NCBI RefSeq assembly: GCF_000176855.2
Contig: NC_015138.1
Coordinates: forward strand, 3,534,001-3,598,000
Origin: Paracidovorax avenae ATCC 19860
Lineage (GTDB): Bacteria; Pseudomonadota; Gammaproteobacteria; Burkholderiales; Burkholderiaceae_C
Direction of reading: 5' to 3'
DNA length: 64,000 nucleotides
Part shown: positions 11,101 through 19,472 of the stretch, one piece after another
How positions within the stretch are numbered: the stretch's first letter is position 1
Layout: the number at the start of each line of letters is the position of its first letter
Notes under the pieces: model-generated
What the model saw: the letters and a program-made list of their open reading frames with translations, nothing else
Database searches by the model: none
Told to the model about the DNA's origin: nothing
Position numbers and translations under genes: made by a program

Positions 11101-11471
11101 GGCAGGTCGGTGGGCAGCAGCGAGGAGCCGGCATTGATGGCCGCCTGCACTTCCTGCTCGGCGATGTCGATGGCCAGGCCCAGGTCGAACTGCAGGGTGA
11201 CTATGGACACGCCCGCCGCGCTGGTGGAGGCCATGCGGGCCAGGCCCGGCATCTGCCCGAACTGCCGCTCCAGCGGCGCGGTGACGTTGCGGCTCATGAC
11301 CTCCGGGCTGGCGCCGGGATAGAGCGTCTGTACCTGGATGGTCGGGTAGTCCACCTGCGGCAGGGCCGACAGGGGCAGGAAGCGGAATCCCACCAGCCCC
11401 GCCAGCACGATGGCCAGCATGAGGAGCGCGGTGGCGACGGGCCGCTCGATGAAGGGACGCGAGGGACTCAT
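8163..11471 (-). CDS. mdtB: RND multidrug efflux permease, MdtB-like, with repeat-encoded insert
   Basis: This 1102-residue partner of MdtC has the standard RND fold with helix-4 acids at Asp458 and Asp459 ([13 protein letters not shown]). These acids lie 57 residues later than in the neighbouring MdtC. The offset is explained by a low-complexity insert at about residues 277-333 that contains two near-identical runs ending [13 protein letters not shown]. The insert is encoded by the tandem 84-bp DNA repeat at 10474-10641. It falls after LGAWA and before [14 protein letters not shown], by comparison with AcrB a beta-hairpin turn in the PN2 porter subdomain. The frame is kept, so the protein may still work with a bulky extra loop. 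The gene starts 21 bp after mdtA and overlaps mdtC by four bases. Confidence 0.92.
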   Translation of the reverse strand: MSPSRPFIERPVATALLMLAIVLAGLVGFRFLPLSALPQVDYPTIQVQTLYPGASPEVMSRNVTAPLERQFGQMPGLARMASTSAAGVSIVTLQFDLGLAIDIAEQEVQAAINAGSSLLPTDLPAPPVYAKVNPADAPVLTLAISSDTMPLTEVQNLVNTRLAQKISQVQGVGLVTLAGGQRPAVRIQADTKALASYGIGLDTLRTAISAANANSAKGSFDGPQRAYTINANDQLLTVDDYKRLIVSWKNGAPVRMVDVARVVNGAENDRLGAWAGVRAAPGRPRQAEAPPGGSEPGEAGSVGATEPPPGRPKAASAPPGGSEPGEAGSVGATLTPAIILNVQRQPGANVISTVDSIQRQLPELQAGLPAGLDVQVLSDRTTGIRASVHHVEMELVLAVLMVVLVIFFFLHSLRATVIASLAVPISLIGTCGVMYLLGYSLNNLSLMALTIATGFVVDDAIVMIENIARYIEEGEPPFQAALKGATQIGFTIISLTVSLIAVLIPLLFMSDVVGRLFREFAVTLALTILISAVVSLTLVPMMSARWLRAVPDTPPRGLGGAIQRGFDRVIARYDVWLQWVLRRQGATLVVALLTLALTVVLYIFIPKGLFPTQDTGQLQGRLVAAQDVSFERMSGLQQEAVRAILQDPDVASLSSFVGVDGANNAMLNTGSLLINLKEGRDSQEVVMRRLRDRVNAVAGVTLYLQPTQDLTIDAETGPTEYRATIGGVDSAEVNAWTNKLVERLRTVPQVRNATTDAGAQGLSAFVDIDRATAARLSVTASSVDDTLYSAFGQRIVSTIFTETNQYRVILEAQKEGLSSPEALGTLQLRTGGGAPTPLSAVATIREQPAPLQITRVAQYPAATLGFDRADGASLGESVDAIRAAAKEIGMPAGLSMQFQGAAGAYEKSLTSQLWLILAAMVCVYIVLGVLYESYVHPLTILSTLPSAGVGALLALMLTGNDLGVIGIIGIILLIGIVKKNAIMMIDFAIDAERGQGLPPHEAIHQAALLRFRPILMTTLAALFAALPLMLGWGEGAELRRPLGLAIFGGLVLSQLLTLFTTPVIYLAFDRLGRRWTGRGTAAAPEVPAALAPPAAPAGEGRP
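10474..10641. repeat. Tandem 84-bp GC-rich repeat inserted in frame in mdtB
   Basis: Two consecutive 84-bp units (10474-10557 and 10558-10641) are identical over about their first 50 bases and similar after that. Each contains a palindromic core of C and G runs (CCCCCCGGGGGGG) and the stretch CTCCCGGCTTCGCC. The character is that of short palindromic intergenic repeats of Comamonadaceae genomes, from general recollection rather than a search. 84 is a multiple of three and neither unit has a stop codon in the mdtB frame, so the insertion adds 56 residues without disrupting translation. No third copy was noticed in the window. Confidence 0.85.
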
Positions 11472-11492
11472 GGACGGGAAAGCGGGCGGGGA

Positions 11493-12977
11493 TCAGGAAC
11501 GGCTGGCAGGCGCCGACGCCGCCGCGGCGGCCGGGGCCGACGCGGCCGGCGACGCTTCACCGGCATCCGGGCGGTGCCGGCGGCGGTGCGGTGCGCCGTC
11601 GGAGCCGTCGGCACCGCCGCGCTCCGCCCCCGCCGGCCAGGACGCACCGGAAGCCCGCCCGCGCCGCCCCGGCGCGCCCTGGGCCCCTCCCGGTCCGCCG
11701 GGCTCCTGCAGCTGCACCCGCGCGCCGTCGCGCAGGCGGTCGCCGCCTTCGGTCACCACGCGCTCGCCGGGCTTCAGGCCTTCCGCGATCGCCACCCACT
11801 CCACCGTGGACTGGCCGCGCCGCACCTTGCGCAGCGTCACCGTGCGGTCGTCGTTGATCACGTACACGAAGTCGCCGTTCGCCCCGGTCCGCACCGCGGT
11901 CACGGGCACCACCAGGGCCTCCACCTCGCGCAGTTCCATCCGCACGTTCACGAACTGGCTGGGGAAGAGCCGGCCGTCGGCATTGGCGAAGCGCGCCTTG
12001 GCCTTCACGGTGCCGGTGGCGGTGTCCACCAGGTTGTCCAGGGTGGAGAAGCAGCCCTGGGCGAGGTCCGTGGTGCGGGTACGGTCCTTGGCCACCACCG
12101 GCAGCCCCGCGGTGCCTGCCTCGGCGGCGGCGGTCTGCACGTCGGCGACGCGGTCCTGCGGGATGGAGAACTGCACGTCGATCGGCGTGGTCTGGGTGAT
12201 GGTGGCCAGGCCCGTGGTATCGCCCGTGGTCACGTAGTTACCCGCATCCACGGAGCGCAGGCCGATGCGGCCCGCGGCCGGCGCCGTCACGCGCGTGTAG
12301 CCGAGGTTGAGGCGCGCGGTGCGCTCCTGCGCGCGGTCGGTCATCACGGTGCCTTCCAGCTGCTTGACCAGCGCGGCCTGCGTGTCCACGTCCTGCCGGG
12401 CGATGGAGTCCTGCGACAGCAGCGTGCGGTAACGCTCCAGGGTGATGCGCGCGTTCTCCAGCTGTGCCTCGTCGCGCCGCAGCGTGCCCTCTGCCTGCAT
12501 CAGCGCCTGCTCGTAGGGGCGCGCATCGATCTGGGCGAGCACCTGGCCCTTGCGCACCATCTGCCCTTCGGTGAACAGCACCTCGGTGAGCACGCCCGCC
12601 ACCTGGGGCCGGAGCGTGACGGTGGCGACCGGCGTCACCGTGCCCAGGGCCTCGATGGCCACCGGCAGGCGCATCTGGCGGACCGTCGCCTCGCCCACCG
12701 TGACCAGCAACCGGCCGCCGCCGGGCCCTGCCCCGCCACCGGCCGGCCGGGCCGGCCCTCCCGGTCCGCCCGCCGCGGGAAACCCCGGACCGGCCACGGG
12801 GGCCTTGGAGCGCTGCACCAGCCACCAGGCGCCCGCGCACAGCAGGGCGACGGCCAGCACCGCCACCACTGCGCCGAGCCATCGGGCGCGCCGGCCGGGC
12901 GGGCGCGGGCCTCCTTCAGGACCGGGCACGGGGGCGGCGGGCGGAGCGGCGTGGGGGTCGTTGGGGCTCATGGGCAT
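11493..12977 (-). CDS. mdtA: RND efflux periplasmic adaptor, MdtA-like
   Basis: This 494-residue membrane fusion protein couples the inner-membrane pump to the outer-membrane duct. A Pro/Gly-rich cytoplasmic start leads to one membrane anchor (about residues 33-53, ending WWLVQRSK). A lipoyl-like half motif (RPQVAGVLTEV), a helical hairpin, the second lipoyl half (TRVTAPAAGRIGLR) and beta-barrel and membrane-proximal domains follow. The last 70 residues are a Gly/Ala/Arg-rich low-complexity tail. Two starts are possible, ATG at 12977 or the ATG two codons on; neither has a strong Shine-Dalgarno. It is the first gene of the pump operon. The 245-bp gap to the divergent gene at 13223 should hold its promoter, but no clear hexamers or operator were recognised. 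Confidence 0.92.
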   Translation of the reverse strand: MPMSPNDPHAAPPAAPVPGPEGGPRPPGRRARWLGAVVAVLAVALLCAGAWWLVQRSKAPVAGPGFPAAGGPGGPARPAGGGAGPGGGRLLVTVGEATVRQMRLPVAIEALGTVTPVATVTLRPQVAGVLTEVLFTEGQMVRKGQVLAQIDARPYEQALMQAEGTLRRDEAQLENARITLERYRTLLSQDSIARQDVDTQAALVKQLEGTVMTDRAQERTARLNLGYTRVTAPAAGRIGLRSVDAGNYVTTGDTTGLATITQTTPIDVQFSIPQDRVADVQTAAAEAGTAGLPVVAKDRTRTTDLAQGCFSTLDNLVDTATGTVKAKARFANADGRLFPSQFVNVRMELREVEALVVPVTAVRTGANGDFVYVINDDRTVTLRKVRRGQSTVEWVAIAEGLKPGERVVTEGGDRLRDGARVQLQEPGGPGGAQGAPGRRGRASGASWPAGAERGGADGSDGAPHRRRHRPDAGEASPAASAPAAAAASAPASRS

Positions 12978-13222
12978 CGGATACGGTGGCGAGGACTGCG
13001 CCCCGATCGTAGAAGCTCAACGTGGCGTTTTGCCCGCTGCCATGCGAAGAAACGTAAATCCCCTACAACCACCGGGATACCGGCCACGCTGGCGGCGGCA
13101 GCCCGCGGGCCCGGAGCCGCGTTTCGCGCCGCTCCGCCGTCGGTCCGTCGCGCCGCGCTGTGCTGCCCGCCGGGGACGGGCCACAGTGGACTCCCTCCCG
13201 CCGTCCTTCCAGGAGCAACGAC

Positions 13223-13528
13223 ATGCATTCCCCCCGCCGCCCTGCAGCCGCCGGCGCCCCTCTCGCCGCCGATGCCGCCGAACGGCTTGCCCGCCGGCGC
13301 GCGAGTGCCAAACTGGGCTGGCTGGTCCACGCGGCCGTCTATGCCTGCGTGAACCTGGGCCTGGCCGCACTGTCGGTATCCCAGGGCCGCACTTGGGCGC
13401 TGTTCCCTGCGTTCGGCTGGGGCCTGGGCCTGCTGGCACACGGCCTGGCGGTGGCGCTGCCGGGACGCGCAGGCATCTACGGATACCTGCTGGCGCGCGA
13501 GCGGGCGGCGCTGCGCCGCCAGCCCTGA
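13223..13528 (+). CDS. Small two-helix membrane protein (2TM domain)
   Basis: This 101-residue protein is short, with a basic cytoplasmic start (ARRRASAKLG) and two hydrophobic helices (VHAAVYACVNLGLAAL and LFPAFGWGLGLLAHGLAVAL) followed by a short basic tail. This matches the 2TM-domain family, small proteins often found beside or fused to LytS-type kinases. The ATG at 13223 is chosen because AGGAG lies 7 bases upstream; the frame is open a further 21 codons. It is followed after 43 bp by the kinase gene, so the three genes may form a sensing unit. The molecular role is unknown. Confidence 0.75.
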   Translation: MHSPRRPAAAGAPLAADAAERLARRRASAKLGWLVHAAVYACVNLGLAALSVSQGRTWALFPAFGWGLGLLAHGLAVALPGRAGIYGYLLARERAALRRQP

Positions 13529-13571
13529 ACCGCATCGGCCGGGGCGCACAATCGGCCCCGGGTCGCCCACC

Positions 13572-14735
13572 ATGCAGGCCCTCCCCGCCACCATGACGCA
13601 TTTCCACTCGCGCCAGTTCCTTCTCCACGGCCTGATCGTCGCAGGCGTCTGCACGGCCATCGCCGCCATCCAGGCGGCCTATGGCCGTGGCCCGTGGCAT
13701 GCGCAACTGGTGTATTCGATGTCCATCGGCATGGTCAGCTGGCTGATGGTGGAGGTCGGGCGCCTCTGGCTGACCCGCGACGACACCATTCCCTGGCCCC
13801 TGGGCTGGCGGGGATGGATGCTGGTGGCCGTGAGCGGCACCATCGGTTTCCACGCCGGCTCGGCCATCGGGGATGCCTACTGCCGCGCACTGCAATTGCC
13901 ATCCCATGCGCCACCATCCGGCGACCCGGGGTCGGCCGTCCTCACCACGGTGCTCGCCTGCGTCGCGGTATCGCTTTTCTTCTATGCGCAGGGCAAGTCC
14001 CGGTACCTGGAGGGCCGTATCGCGCAGGCCCAGCGTGATACGGCCGAGGCCCGGCTCAAGCTCCTGCAGACCCAGCTCGAGCCGCACATGATGTTCAATA
14101 CCCTGGCGAACCTGCGGGCCCTGATCGGCGCCGACCCGCAGCAGGCGCAGGCCATGCTGGACCACTTCATCGCCTACCTGCGCGCCACCCTGGGCGCCTC
14201 GCGCGCGGCGGCCCACCCGCTTGCGGACGAGTTCGCCCTGCTGCGCGACTATCTGGAGCTCATGGCCGTGCGCATGGGACCGCGCCTGTCCTATGCGCTG
14301 GACCTGCCGGAATCGCTGGAAGCGGTGCCCGTGCCGCCCCTGCTGCTTCAGCCTCTGGTGGAAAACGCGATCCGCCATGGCCTGGAACCGCAGGTCGAGG
14401 GCGGCCGCATCGAAGTCACCGCGCGCCTCGCCCCCGGCCCGTCCCCGCGCCTGGAACTGAGCGTCCTCGACACCGGCGCCGGTCTCCGGCCGGACCGCGC
14501 CGGGCACGGTGCCGCCCCGGGCGCCGGCAGCCGCTTCGGGCTCACCCAGGTGCGCGAGCGGCTTGCCACCCTCGAAGGCCCTCGGGCCACGCTGGACCTG
14601 GTGCCCGGAGACGGCGGCCGGGGTGCCAGGGCCTGCATCTTCCTGCCGCTGGGCTTGCCCGCGGCCCCGGCCGGCGCTGCTGCCGGCACCGACCCTGAAA
14701 ACGCTTCCATGCCATGCAAGCCCCCCGTGCCCTGA
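13572..14735 (+). CDS. LytS/AlgZ-type membrane histidine kinase
   Basis: This 387-residue sensor kinase has four hydrophobic segments in the first 145 residues, starting with LLHGLIVAGVCTAIAAI, and no large periplasmic domain. The cytoplasmic part has the His_kinase motif LEPHMMFNTLANL with the phospho-acceptor His172, then an ATPase domain with the N-box LVENAIRHGLEP and a glycine box (RFGLTQVRERLATLEG). The signal is unknown; in this family it is usually sensed in the membrane. The start may be the ATG at 13572 or at 13593, and neither has a strong ribosome site. CACAAT at 13547-13552 is a possible -10 element and lies in the loop of a 7-bp inverted repeat (CCGGGGC and GCCCCGG). The gene overlaps the regulator gene by 22 bp. 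Confidence 0.88.
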   Translation: MQALPATMTHFHSRQFLLHGLIVAGVCTAIAAIQAAYGRGPWHAQLVYSMSIGMVSWLMVEVGRLWLTRDDTIPWPLGWRGWMLVAVSGTIGFHAGSAIGDAYCRALQLPSHAPPSGDPGSAVLTTVLACVAVSLFFYAQGKSRYLEGRIAQAQRDTAEARLKLLQTQLEPHMMFNTLANLRALIGADPQQAQAMLDHFIAYLRATLGASRAAAHPLADEFALLRDYLELMAVRMGPRLSYALDLPESLEAVPVPPLLLQPLVENAIRHGLEPQVEGGRIEVTARLAPGPSPRLELSVLDTGAGLRPDRAGHGAAPGAGSRFGLTQVRERLATLEGPRATLDLVPGDGGRGARACIFLPLGLPAAPAGAAAGTDPENASMPCKPPVP

Positions 14736-15583
14736 TCGCCGAAGACGAACCCCTGCTGGCCGCGGCCCTGCGCCAGGACCTCGCCCGCGCCTGGCCGGAA
14801 CTGCAGATCGCCGCCACCGTGGGCGACGGCGACAGTGCCGTGCACCAGGCCCTGGCGCTGCGCCCCGACGTGCTGTGGTTCGATATCCGCATGCCCGGCC
14901 GCAGCGGCCTGGACGCCGCGCTGGAGATCGCAGGCGCCTGGCCGCTGCAGGAGGCGCCCTTTCCGGCCCTGGTCTTCGTCACCGCCTACGACCAGTACGC
15001 CGTGCAGGCCTTCGAGGCGCAGGCACTCGACTACCTGCTCAAGCCCGTGCAGGCGCCCCGGCTGCTCAAGACCGTGCGGAAGATCCAGGCGGTGCTGGCG
15101 GCACGCGCCGGCAGGCCGGACGGCGGCACGGCTGCGGAAGCGGGCGCGCCGCCGCGGGACGAAGCCGGGCTCGAGGCCCTGGTGGAACGCCTGCGCGGCC
15201 TGCTGCCGGCCGCGGCCTTCCCCGCTGCGGGGGTGGCGCCACCACGGCCGGACGCGGCGCCGTTGACCGTCATCCAGGCCAGCAGCGGCACGCGGATCCA
15301 CCTCGTCCCCGTGGCGGACGTGCTGGTGTTCGAGGCTGCCGACAAATACGTGCGCGTGCTCACCGCCCGGCAGGAATACCTGATCCGCACCCCGCTCAAG
15401 GAACTGGCGGCGCAGCTCGAGCCCGAGGTGTTCTGGCAGATCCACCGCGGCACGCTGGTGCGTGCGTCGGGCATCGAATCGGTGGAGCGCGACGAGGCCG
15501 GCCGCCTGCACCTGCACCTGCGCGAGCGGCCCGGGCGCCTGCCCGTGAGCCGCCTGCACGCCCACCGCTTCAAGGCGATGTGA
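14714..15583 (+). CDS. LytTR-family response regulator
   Basis: This 289-residue partner of the upstream kinase has an N-terminal receiver (residues about 5-120) with acidic pocket AEDE, phospho-acceptor Asp57 in WFDIRMPG, and KP near the end (DYLLKPVQ). A linker of about 60 residues rich in Ala and Gly leads to a C-terminal LytTR DNA-binding domain (about 185-287), with motifs VFEAADKYVRVL, FWQIHRGTLVR and LPVSRLHAHRFKAM. AlgR- and LytR-type regulators control envelope, polysaccharide or virulence genes; the targets here are unknown. It ends 6 bp before the convergent exporter gene. Confidence 0.9.
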   Translation: MQAPRALIAEDEPLLAAALRQDLARAWPELQIAATVGDGDSAVHQALALRPDVLWFDIRMPGRSGLDAALEIAGAWPLQEAPFPALVFVTAYDQYAVQAFEAQALDYLLKPVQAPRLLKTVRKIQAVLAARAGRPDGGTAAEAGAPPRDEAGLEALVERLRGLLPAAAFPAAGVAPPRPDAAPLTVIQASSGTRIHLVPVADVLVFEAADKYVRVLTARQEYLIRTPLKELAAQLEPEVFWQIHRGTLVRASGIESVERDEAGRLHLHLRERPGRLPVSRLHAHRFKAM

Positions 15584-15589
15584 GGCCGT

Positions 15590-16234
15590 TCAGCGGTTGG
15601 CCGCCAGCAGCAGCCCGCCGGCCCCCATGAAGAATCCGCCCGTCGCCTTGTTGAGCCTGGCCACGCCGCGCTGCGAGCGGATCACCCGGCGGATCTGCCG
15701 GCCACAGCTGGCATAGACGGCGGTGGAGACGAACTCGGCCAGCAGGTACACCGAGCCCAGCACCAGGAACTGCCGCGCGGCGGGCTGCGCCGGATCGATG
15801 AACTGCGGAAAGATCGCCGCGAAGAGGATGATCGCCTTCGGGTTGGTGATGCCCAGCAGGAATTCCTGCGCGGCCAGGGCGCGCCAGGTGGGTACGGCCG
15901 CGCGTTGCGCGGGCGCGGCGGCCGCATCGCCGCCCTCCAGCAGGTCCAGCCCGCCGAACTCCCGGCTGTTCCAGGCCCGCCACCCCAGCCAGAACAGGTA
16001 GGCCGCGCCCACCCACTTCACGGTGGTGAAGGCGGCCTCGGAAGCCAGCAGCATGGCCCCCAGGCCCACGGCGGAGACGGTCAGGAAGATCGCGAACGCC
16101 GCCGCCCGCCCGATGGTGGCGAACATCGCCGCCCCCACCCCGGCGCGGATGCCGTTGTTCAGGCCGCAGAAATTGTTGGGGCCGGGCGTGAGCGCGATCG
16201 CCACGGCCACGGGAGCGAACAGGAGAGCGTCCAT
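15590..16234 (-). CDS. LysE/RhtB-family amino-acid exporter
   Basis: This 214-residue protein has six hydrophobic helices and the family signature near the start (AIALTPGPNNFCGLNNG). A second conserved stretch is FLLGITNPKAIILFAAIFPQF. Members export lysine, arginine, homoserine, threonine or cysteine metabolites; the substrate cannot be read from the sequence. The ATG at 16234 is chosen because AGGACC lies just upstream and it starts directly at the first helix; the frame is open for 97 more codons. Confidence 0.88.
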   Translation of the reverse strand: MDALLFAPVAVAIALTPGPNNFCGLNNGIRAGVGAAMFATIGRAAAFAIFLTVSAVGLGAMLLASEAAFTTVKWVGAAYLFWLGWRAWNSREFGGLDLLEGGDAAAAPAQRAAVPTWRALAAQEFLLGITNPKAIILFAAIFPQFIDPAQPAARQFLVLGSVYLLAEFVSTAVYASCGRQIRRVIRSQRGVARLNKATGGFFMGAGGLLLAANR

Positions 16235-16274
16235 GGGAGGTCCTGGAAAAGCCTTCGGATGATGTCCCGGGATA

Positions 16275-17057
16275 TTACGACCTTCCCGCCGGCGATGCTC
16301 CTGCCATGGATGCGCCCGCCGGTTCCACCGGCAGCCCGTGCGACGGGCTGGCCACACCGGCGTCCGGCCTTCGCTGCGGCGCAGCGGCCGGCCCTGCCGG
16401 CTCCCCGCCTGGTGCCCGGGCGCGGTCGCGCGCGAAGCTCCAGCCCAGCCACAGGGCCAGCACGGCGATCGCGGCTCCCATGACAGCCAGCACCAGGGAG
16501 GCGAGCGCGGCGGAACGGGAGGCATCCTGCACCAGCTTGTCCGCGAACTGCTTCTGCAACGCGCGGGAATCGTCCACCGACTGGAACATCAGGCTCTGCC
16601 GCGGGCGCACCTCGCCCAGCAGCACGACCCCGGCGGCGGAGCGCTCGCCCCGCTCCGCCAGGTCCACCACGCGCTCCAGGGCCATGTTGTACTCGGCGCG
16701 GTTTTGCCAGAGGGCATCCATCGACTTCCTGGCTTCCGGCTGCGTCACGGATGTGTCCAGGGACTGCAGGATTTTCTCGTTGGCCTCGCGCAGTTCGGCC
16801 AGCTTGCGCTTTTCTTCCCGCTGCACCGCGGTGTTGCCGGATATCACGATGTTGCGCGCATAGCGGGCGATGGCGTTCAGGTTGTCCTTCAGTTCGGTGA
16901 ACTGCGCCACCTTGGCCATCCGGTCCGCGGTGATCTCCTGCAGGTTCGCTGTCAGCGAGTGCAGGGCCACGGCGCCCAGGAGCGCGATCGCAATGCCGCT
17001 CGAGGCCACAGCGCCGAGGCCAATCGCCAGGCGGACGGGAATTTTCGGATGGGACAT
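16275..17057 (-). CDS. Chemoreceptor-like sensor lacking HAMP and signalling domains
   Basis: This 260-residue protein has a first membrane helix at about residues 10-32, then a four-helix-bundle ligand domain of the 4HB_MCP kind (NLQEITADRMAKVAQFTELKD, Ile-Ser-Gly motif VISGNTAV) and a second helix at about 185-206. Full chemoreceptors continue into HAMP and a long coiled-coil methyl-accepting domain. Here only 54 Pro/Ala/Gly-rich residues follow WSFARDRA before the stop. I looked in the other two frames for a displaced HAMP and saw none, so this is either a deletion derivative or a stand-alone sensor. An AT-rich stretch at 17104-17180 upstream could hold its promoter. It does not obviously belong with the exporter gene downstream. 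Confidence 0.75.
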   Translation of the reverse strand: MSHPKIPVRLAIGLGAVASSGIAIALLGAVALHSLTANLQEITADRMAKVAQFTELKDNLNAIARYARNIVISGNTAVQREEKRKLAELREANEKILQSLDTSVTQPEARKSMDALWQNRAEYNMALERVVDLAERGERSAAGVVLLGEVRPRQSLMFQSVDDSRALQKQFADKLVQDASRSAALASLVLAVMGAAIAVLALWLGWSFARDRARAPGGEPAGPAAAPQRRPDAGVASPSHGLPVEPAGASMAGASPAGRS

Positions 17058-17195
17058 GGGGCTGGCCTTCCACGGACTCGCGGGGCCTGCGGCCGCACGC
17101 AGTAGATGAATCCTATTAATTTGATCACATTGGAAGTATTTTTGCAGGATGAAGTGGCAACTTTCCATTTTCAAGCCACCCTCACGCCCTCCCGG

Positions 17196-17852
17196 TCAAT
17201 CGCCCAGTTCAACCACCTGGGCCCAGGGAACACTACCCAGCGCGTCGTAGTGCGCGACCACCACTCCCTGCGCCCGTGGCACACCGGCCCCCGGGAGGCC
17301 CGATAGCAGCTTGCGCAGATAGTCCACCGAAGGCCGGTCAAGCCCGGCGATCGGCTCGTCCACCAGCACGAGGGTGGCGCCGCAGGCGAAGCCCGCTGCC
17401 AGCAGGACCTTGCGGCGCGTGCCGGTGGACAGCTGTTCCATCCGCTTGCCGGTGTGTCCGGCCAGGCCGAACCCATCGATGTGCAGCGCCAGGGCCTGCG
17501 CGCTCCATTCCGGCCAGCGCTGCGCCTGCCCGGCCCACCAGTCCACCGGCGTGTCCTGTTCGGCGGGCAGTACCGGGCCATCGCCCCGGGGATCGGCCCA
17601 GAAAATGCCGCCGCCGCACGCCGCCACGCGCCCGGCCTGCGGACGCAGCGCGCCTGCGATGATCCGCAGCAGCGTGGTCTTGCCGCGCCCATCGCCACCC
17701 CGCAGCAGCGTGGCGCCCGGCCCGATGCGCAGGTCCATGCCATCGAACAGCGGTGCAGCGGCACCCGGCGGCGTGTGGCGCAGGCCCAGGCCTTCCCAGA
17801 GAATGGCTGCGGGGGCAGCGGTGCGGGGCGGATCGGGCGGCAGAATGGTCAT
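17196..17852 (-). CDS. Orphan ABC-transporter ATPase, CcmA-like
   Basis: This 218-residue single ATP-binding subunit has a Walker A of GGDGRGKTT, an ABC signature of LSTGTRRK (degenerate from LSGGQ) and a Walker B of LVLVDEPIAGLD. The short length and the wording of the signature region recall CcmA, the ATPase of the cytochrome-c haem exporter. However, no ccmB, ccmC or other permease gene is adjacent, so the partner is unknown. The frame is open 29 codons further upstream; ATG at 17852 starts at MTILPPD. The 152 bp between it and the divergent gene at 18005 should carry both promoters, but nothing specific was recognised. Confidence 0.75.
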   Translation of the reverse strand: MTILPPDPPRTAAPAAILWEGLGLRHTPPGAAAPLFDGMDLRIGPGATLLRGGDGRGKTTLLRIIAGALRPQAGRVAACGGGIFWADPRGDGPVLPAEQDTPVDWWAGQAQRWPEWSAQALALHIDGFGLAGHTGKRMEQLSTGTRRKVLLAAGFACGATLVLVDEPIAGLDRPSVDYLRKLLSGLPGAGVPRAQGVVVAHYDALGSVPWAQVVELGD

Positions 17853-18004
17853 GGCAGGCAGGTGCGGTACCGGAAACGGTCGGCCTACATTCTGTGGCAA
17901 TCTGCAGGACGCTCTGGCCGACAATCGGCCGCCGGGCACCGCCTGCCTGCCAGGTCGTGCCCGCCACGCACCCTTTCAATGACCAGTCCATCCACTCCCG
18001 GCCC

Positions 18005-18373
18005 ATGACCCTGCGTTACCTCGATTTCGACCACAGCGAAGACGGCGAAGGCGGCGGCACCTGGGACGCGATGGCCAGCGTCACGGGGGAGCACGTGGAG
18101 GCGCTGCATGCGGAAATCGCCGCCGTCCTGGACTGGGCCCACGGGCGGTTCGGCAGCCAGCGCGGCCCCATCGAAGAGGACGGGGAATGGGATTACGACC
18201 TGCAGGCCGTGGAGGAAACTTCCACCGGGCAATCGCTGCGCTACGACGAGGGGCTGCGCCGGGTGGTGGCCGAGCCGGGCGCCACGGGTGCGCCGCGCCA
18301 CACCGTCACCCTCTCGCTCTGCGGCACGCGGGCCTTCTGCGAGGCGTTCCGCGAGCGTTTCGGGCTGGAATAG
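18005..18373 (+). CDS. Conserved hypothetical protein, acidic
   Basis: This 122-residue soluble protein was not recognised. It starts MTLRYLDFDHSEDGEG, is strongly acidic in the first half (GPIEEDGEWDYDLQAVEE) and has a predicted mixed alpha/beta C-terminus (HTVTLSLCGTRAFCEAF). There is no signal peptide or membrane helix. The ATG at 18005 fits the start of the compact domain; the same frame is open for 84 codons before it, but that stretch overlaps the divergent ATPase gene. Codon usage is that of a real gene. The modE gene converges on it. Confidence 0.65.
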   Translation: MTLRYLDFDHSEDGEGGGTWDAMASVTGEHVEALHAEIAAVLDWAHGRFGSQRGPIEEDGEWDYDLQAVEETSTGQSLRYDEGLRRVVAEPGATGAPRHTVTLSLCGTRAFCEAFRERFGLE

Positions 18374-18412
18374 CCCGTCCTTGCGGCGGGCCGGCGCTCC
18401 GGCGCCTGCCGG

Positions 18413-19330
18413 CTATACGGCGTCCACCACCGCCAGCACGACGGCCGACTCGTCCACCGACATCACCACGCGGCGGCCCGCGCGCAGGCCAGACCCTGGC
18501 TCCGCGAAGCCCACCATGCGGACACCGGCATCCAGTTCGGCGGATACCTCGTCCCCCTGCGCGCCGCCGCGCGACAGGCGCACCACCCGGCCTGGCCACG
18601 CGTTGGAAGCCCCCTCTCCAGGGCCGCGCCGGGCAGCGGCGCGAACGGGTTGTGCGGGCTCTACGCGCACAGCCGTGGCCTTGCACAGCGCCAGCACCGC
18701 GGTGCCGGGCTGCAGGCCCAGCAGTTCGGCACTCTCGCGGGTGATGCGGGCACACAGGCGCAAGCCGCCCTCCGGCGGCATCGCGCCCTGCTCCGCCGCG
18801 GGTTCGCCCTGCAACCACACCCGCACCACGGGGCCCATCGGCTCCAGTGCCTGCACCACGCAGGGCCACTGGTTGCGCATGCTGGTGCGCAGCGCCAGGC
18901 CCGCGGCCGGACGCACGGCGCGGGATTGGCCGCCGGGACCGCCATGGCCACCCGGGTTGGACGCCTGCGCCCCGGACGTACTGGCTCTGGCCAGCACCCC
19001 GGCACGTGCCTGCGCCAGCGCATCCGCCGTGCGCAGCAGCGCATGCCCGGCCTCGGTCAGCCGCGCGCCACCACCGCCGGCCCCGCCCACCGCACGCTCC
19101 ACCAAAGGCACGCCGGCCAGGTTGGTGAGGGTGTCCACCGCCTGCCAGGCCGCCTTGTAGCTCACGCCCACCACACGGGCCGCCTGGGAAATCGAGCCGC
19201 CGGCACCGATCTCGCGCAGCACCGCCACCCGCCGGTCGGCCGGGCCGTGGGCCAGCGCATCGGACAGGGCGGCCGGCGCCAGGGGGGCAGCACGGGAAGA
19301 ACTCGGGAGATGCGGGGCACGGGAAGGCAT
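18413..19330 (-). CDS. modE: Molybdate-responsive transcriptional regulator ModE
   Basis: This 305-residue protein has an N-terminal winged helix (about residues 20-110) of the LysR-like ModE type (GGSISQAARVVGVSYKAAWQAVD, with GARLTEAGHALL). Two molybdate-binding TOBE/Mop repeats make up the C-terminal half (residues about 165-305, ARITRESAELLGLQPG and a second copy ending SVDESAVVLAVVDAV). ModE bound to molybdate represses modABC and tunes molybdoenzyme genes. It points away from modABC, the usual divergent arrangement, but a 5.2-kb rhs gene lies between them. A palindrome at the modA start (24690-24714) is a likely binding site. Confidence 0.93.
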   Translation of the reverse strand: MPSRAPHLPSSSRAAPLAPAALSDALAHGPADRRVAVLREIGAGGSISQAARVVGVSYKAAWQAVDTLTNLAGVPLVERAVGGAGGGGARLTEAGHALLRTADALAQARAGVLARASTSGAQASNPGGHGGPGGQSRAVRPAAGLALRTSMRNQWPCVVQALEPMGPVVRVWLQGEPAAEQGAMPPEGGLRLCARITRESAELLGLQPGTAVLALCKATAVRVEPAQPVRAAARRGPGEGASNAWPGRVVRLSRGGAQGDEVSAELDAGVRMVGFAEPGSGLRAGRRVVMSVDESAVVLAVVDAV

Positions 19331-19472
19331 GGGCCGATGATGCCGCAGCAGGCATGCTTACATGCCGACACAAAAACCCTCCCGTTGGATGATGCCGGCC
19401 CGGGCCGATCCTCCCTAGCATCTCCGACCTCTGGGCGGCCCGGCGCCCCCTCCCCAGGAAAGACAACACCAT

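Noticed and set aside
9615..13352. A 1245-codon plus-strand open frame across mdtB and mdtA
   Set aside because: Same GC artefact; the minus strand encodes two complete pump subunits with intact motifs.
13539..13561. Inverted repeat CCGGGGC / GCCCCGG as a terminator of the 2TM gene
   Set aside because: No T-run follows and a possible -10 (CACAAT) lies in its loop, so a promoter-associated structure is as likely.
16159..17073. Frameshifted continuation of the chemoreceptor-like gene into HAMP
   Set aside because: The other two frames after residue 210 show no HAMP-like or coiled-coil pattern, only Gly/Arg-rich noise.
19385..19421. TTGGAT and TAGCAT as the rhs promoter
   Set aside because: Spacing of 25 bp is too long for a sigma-70 promoter.
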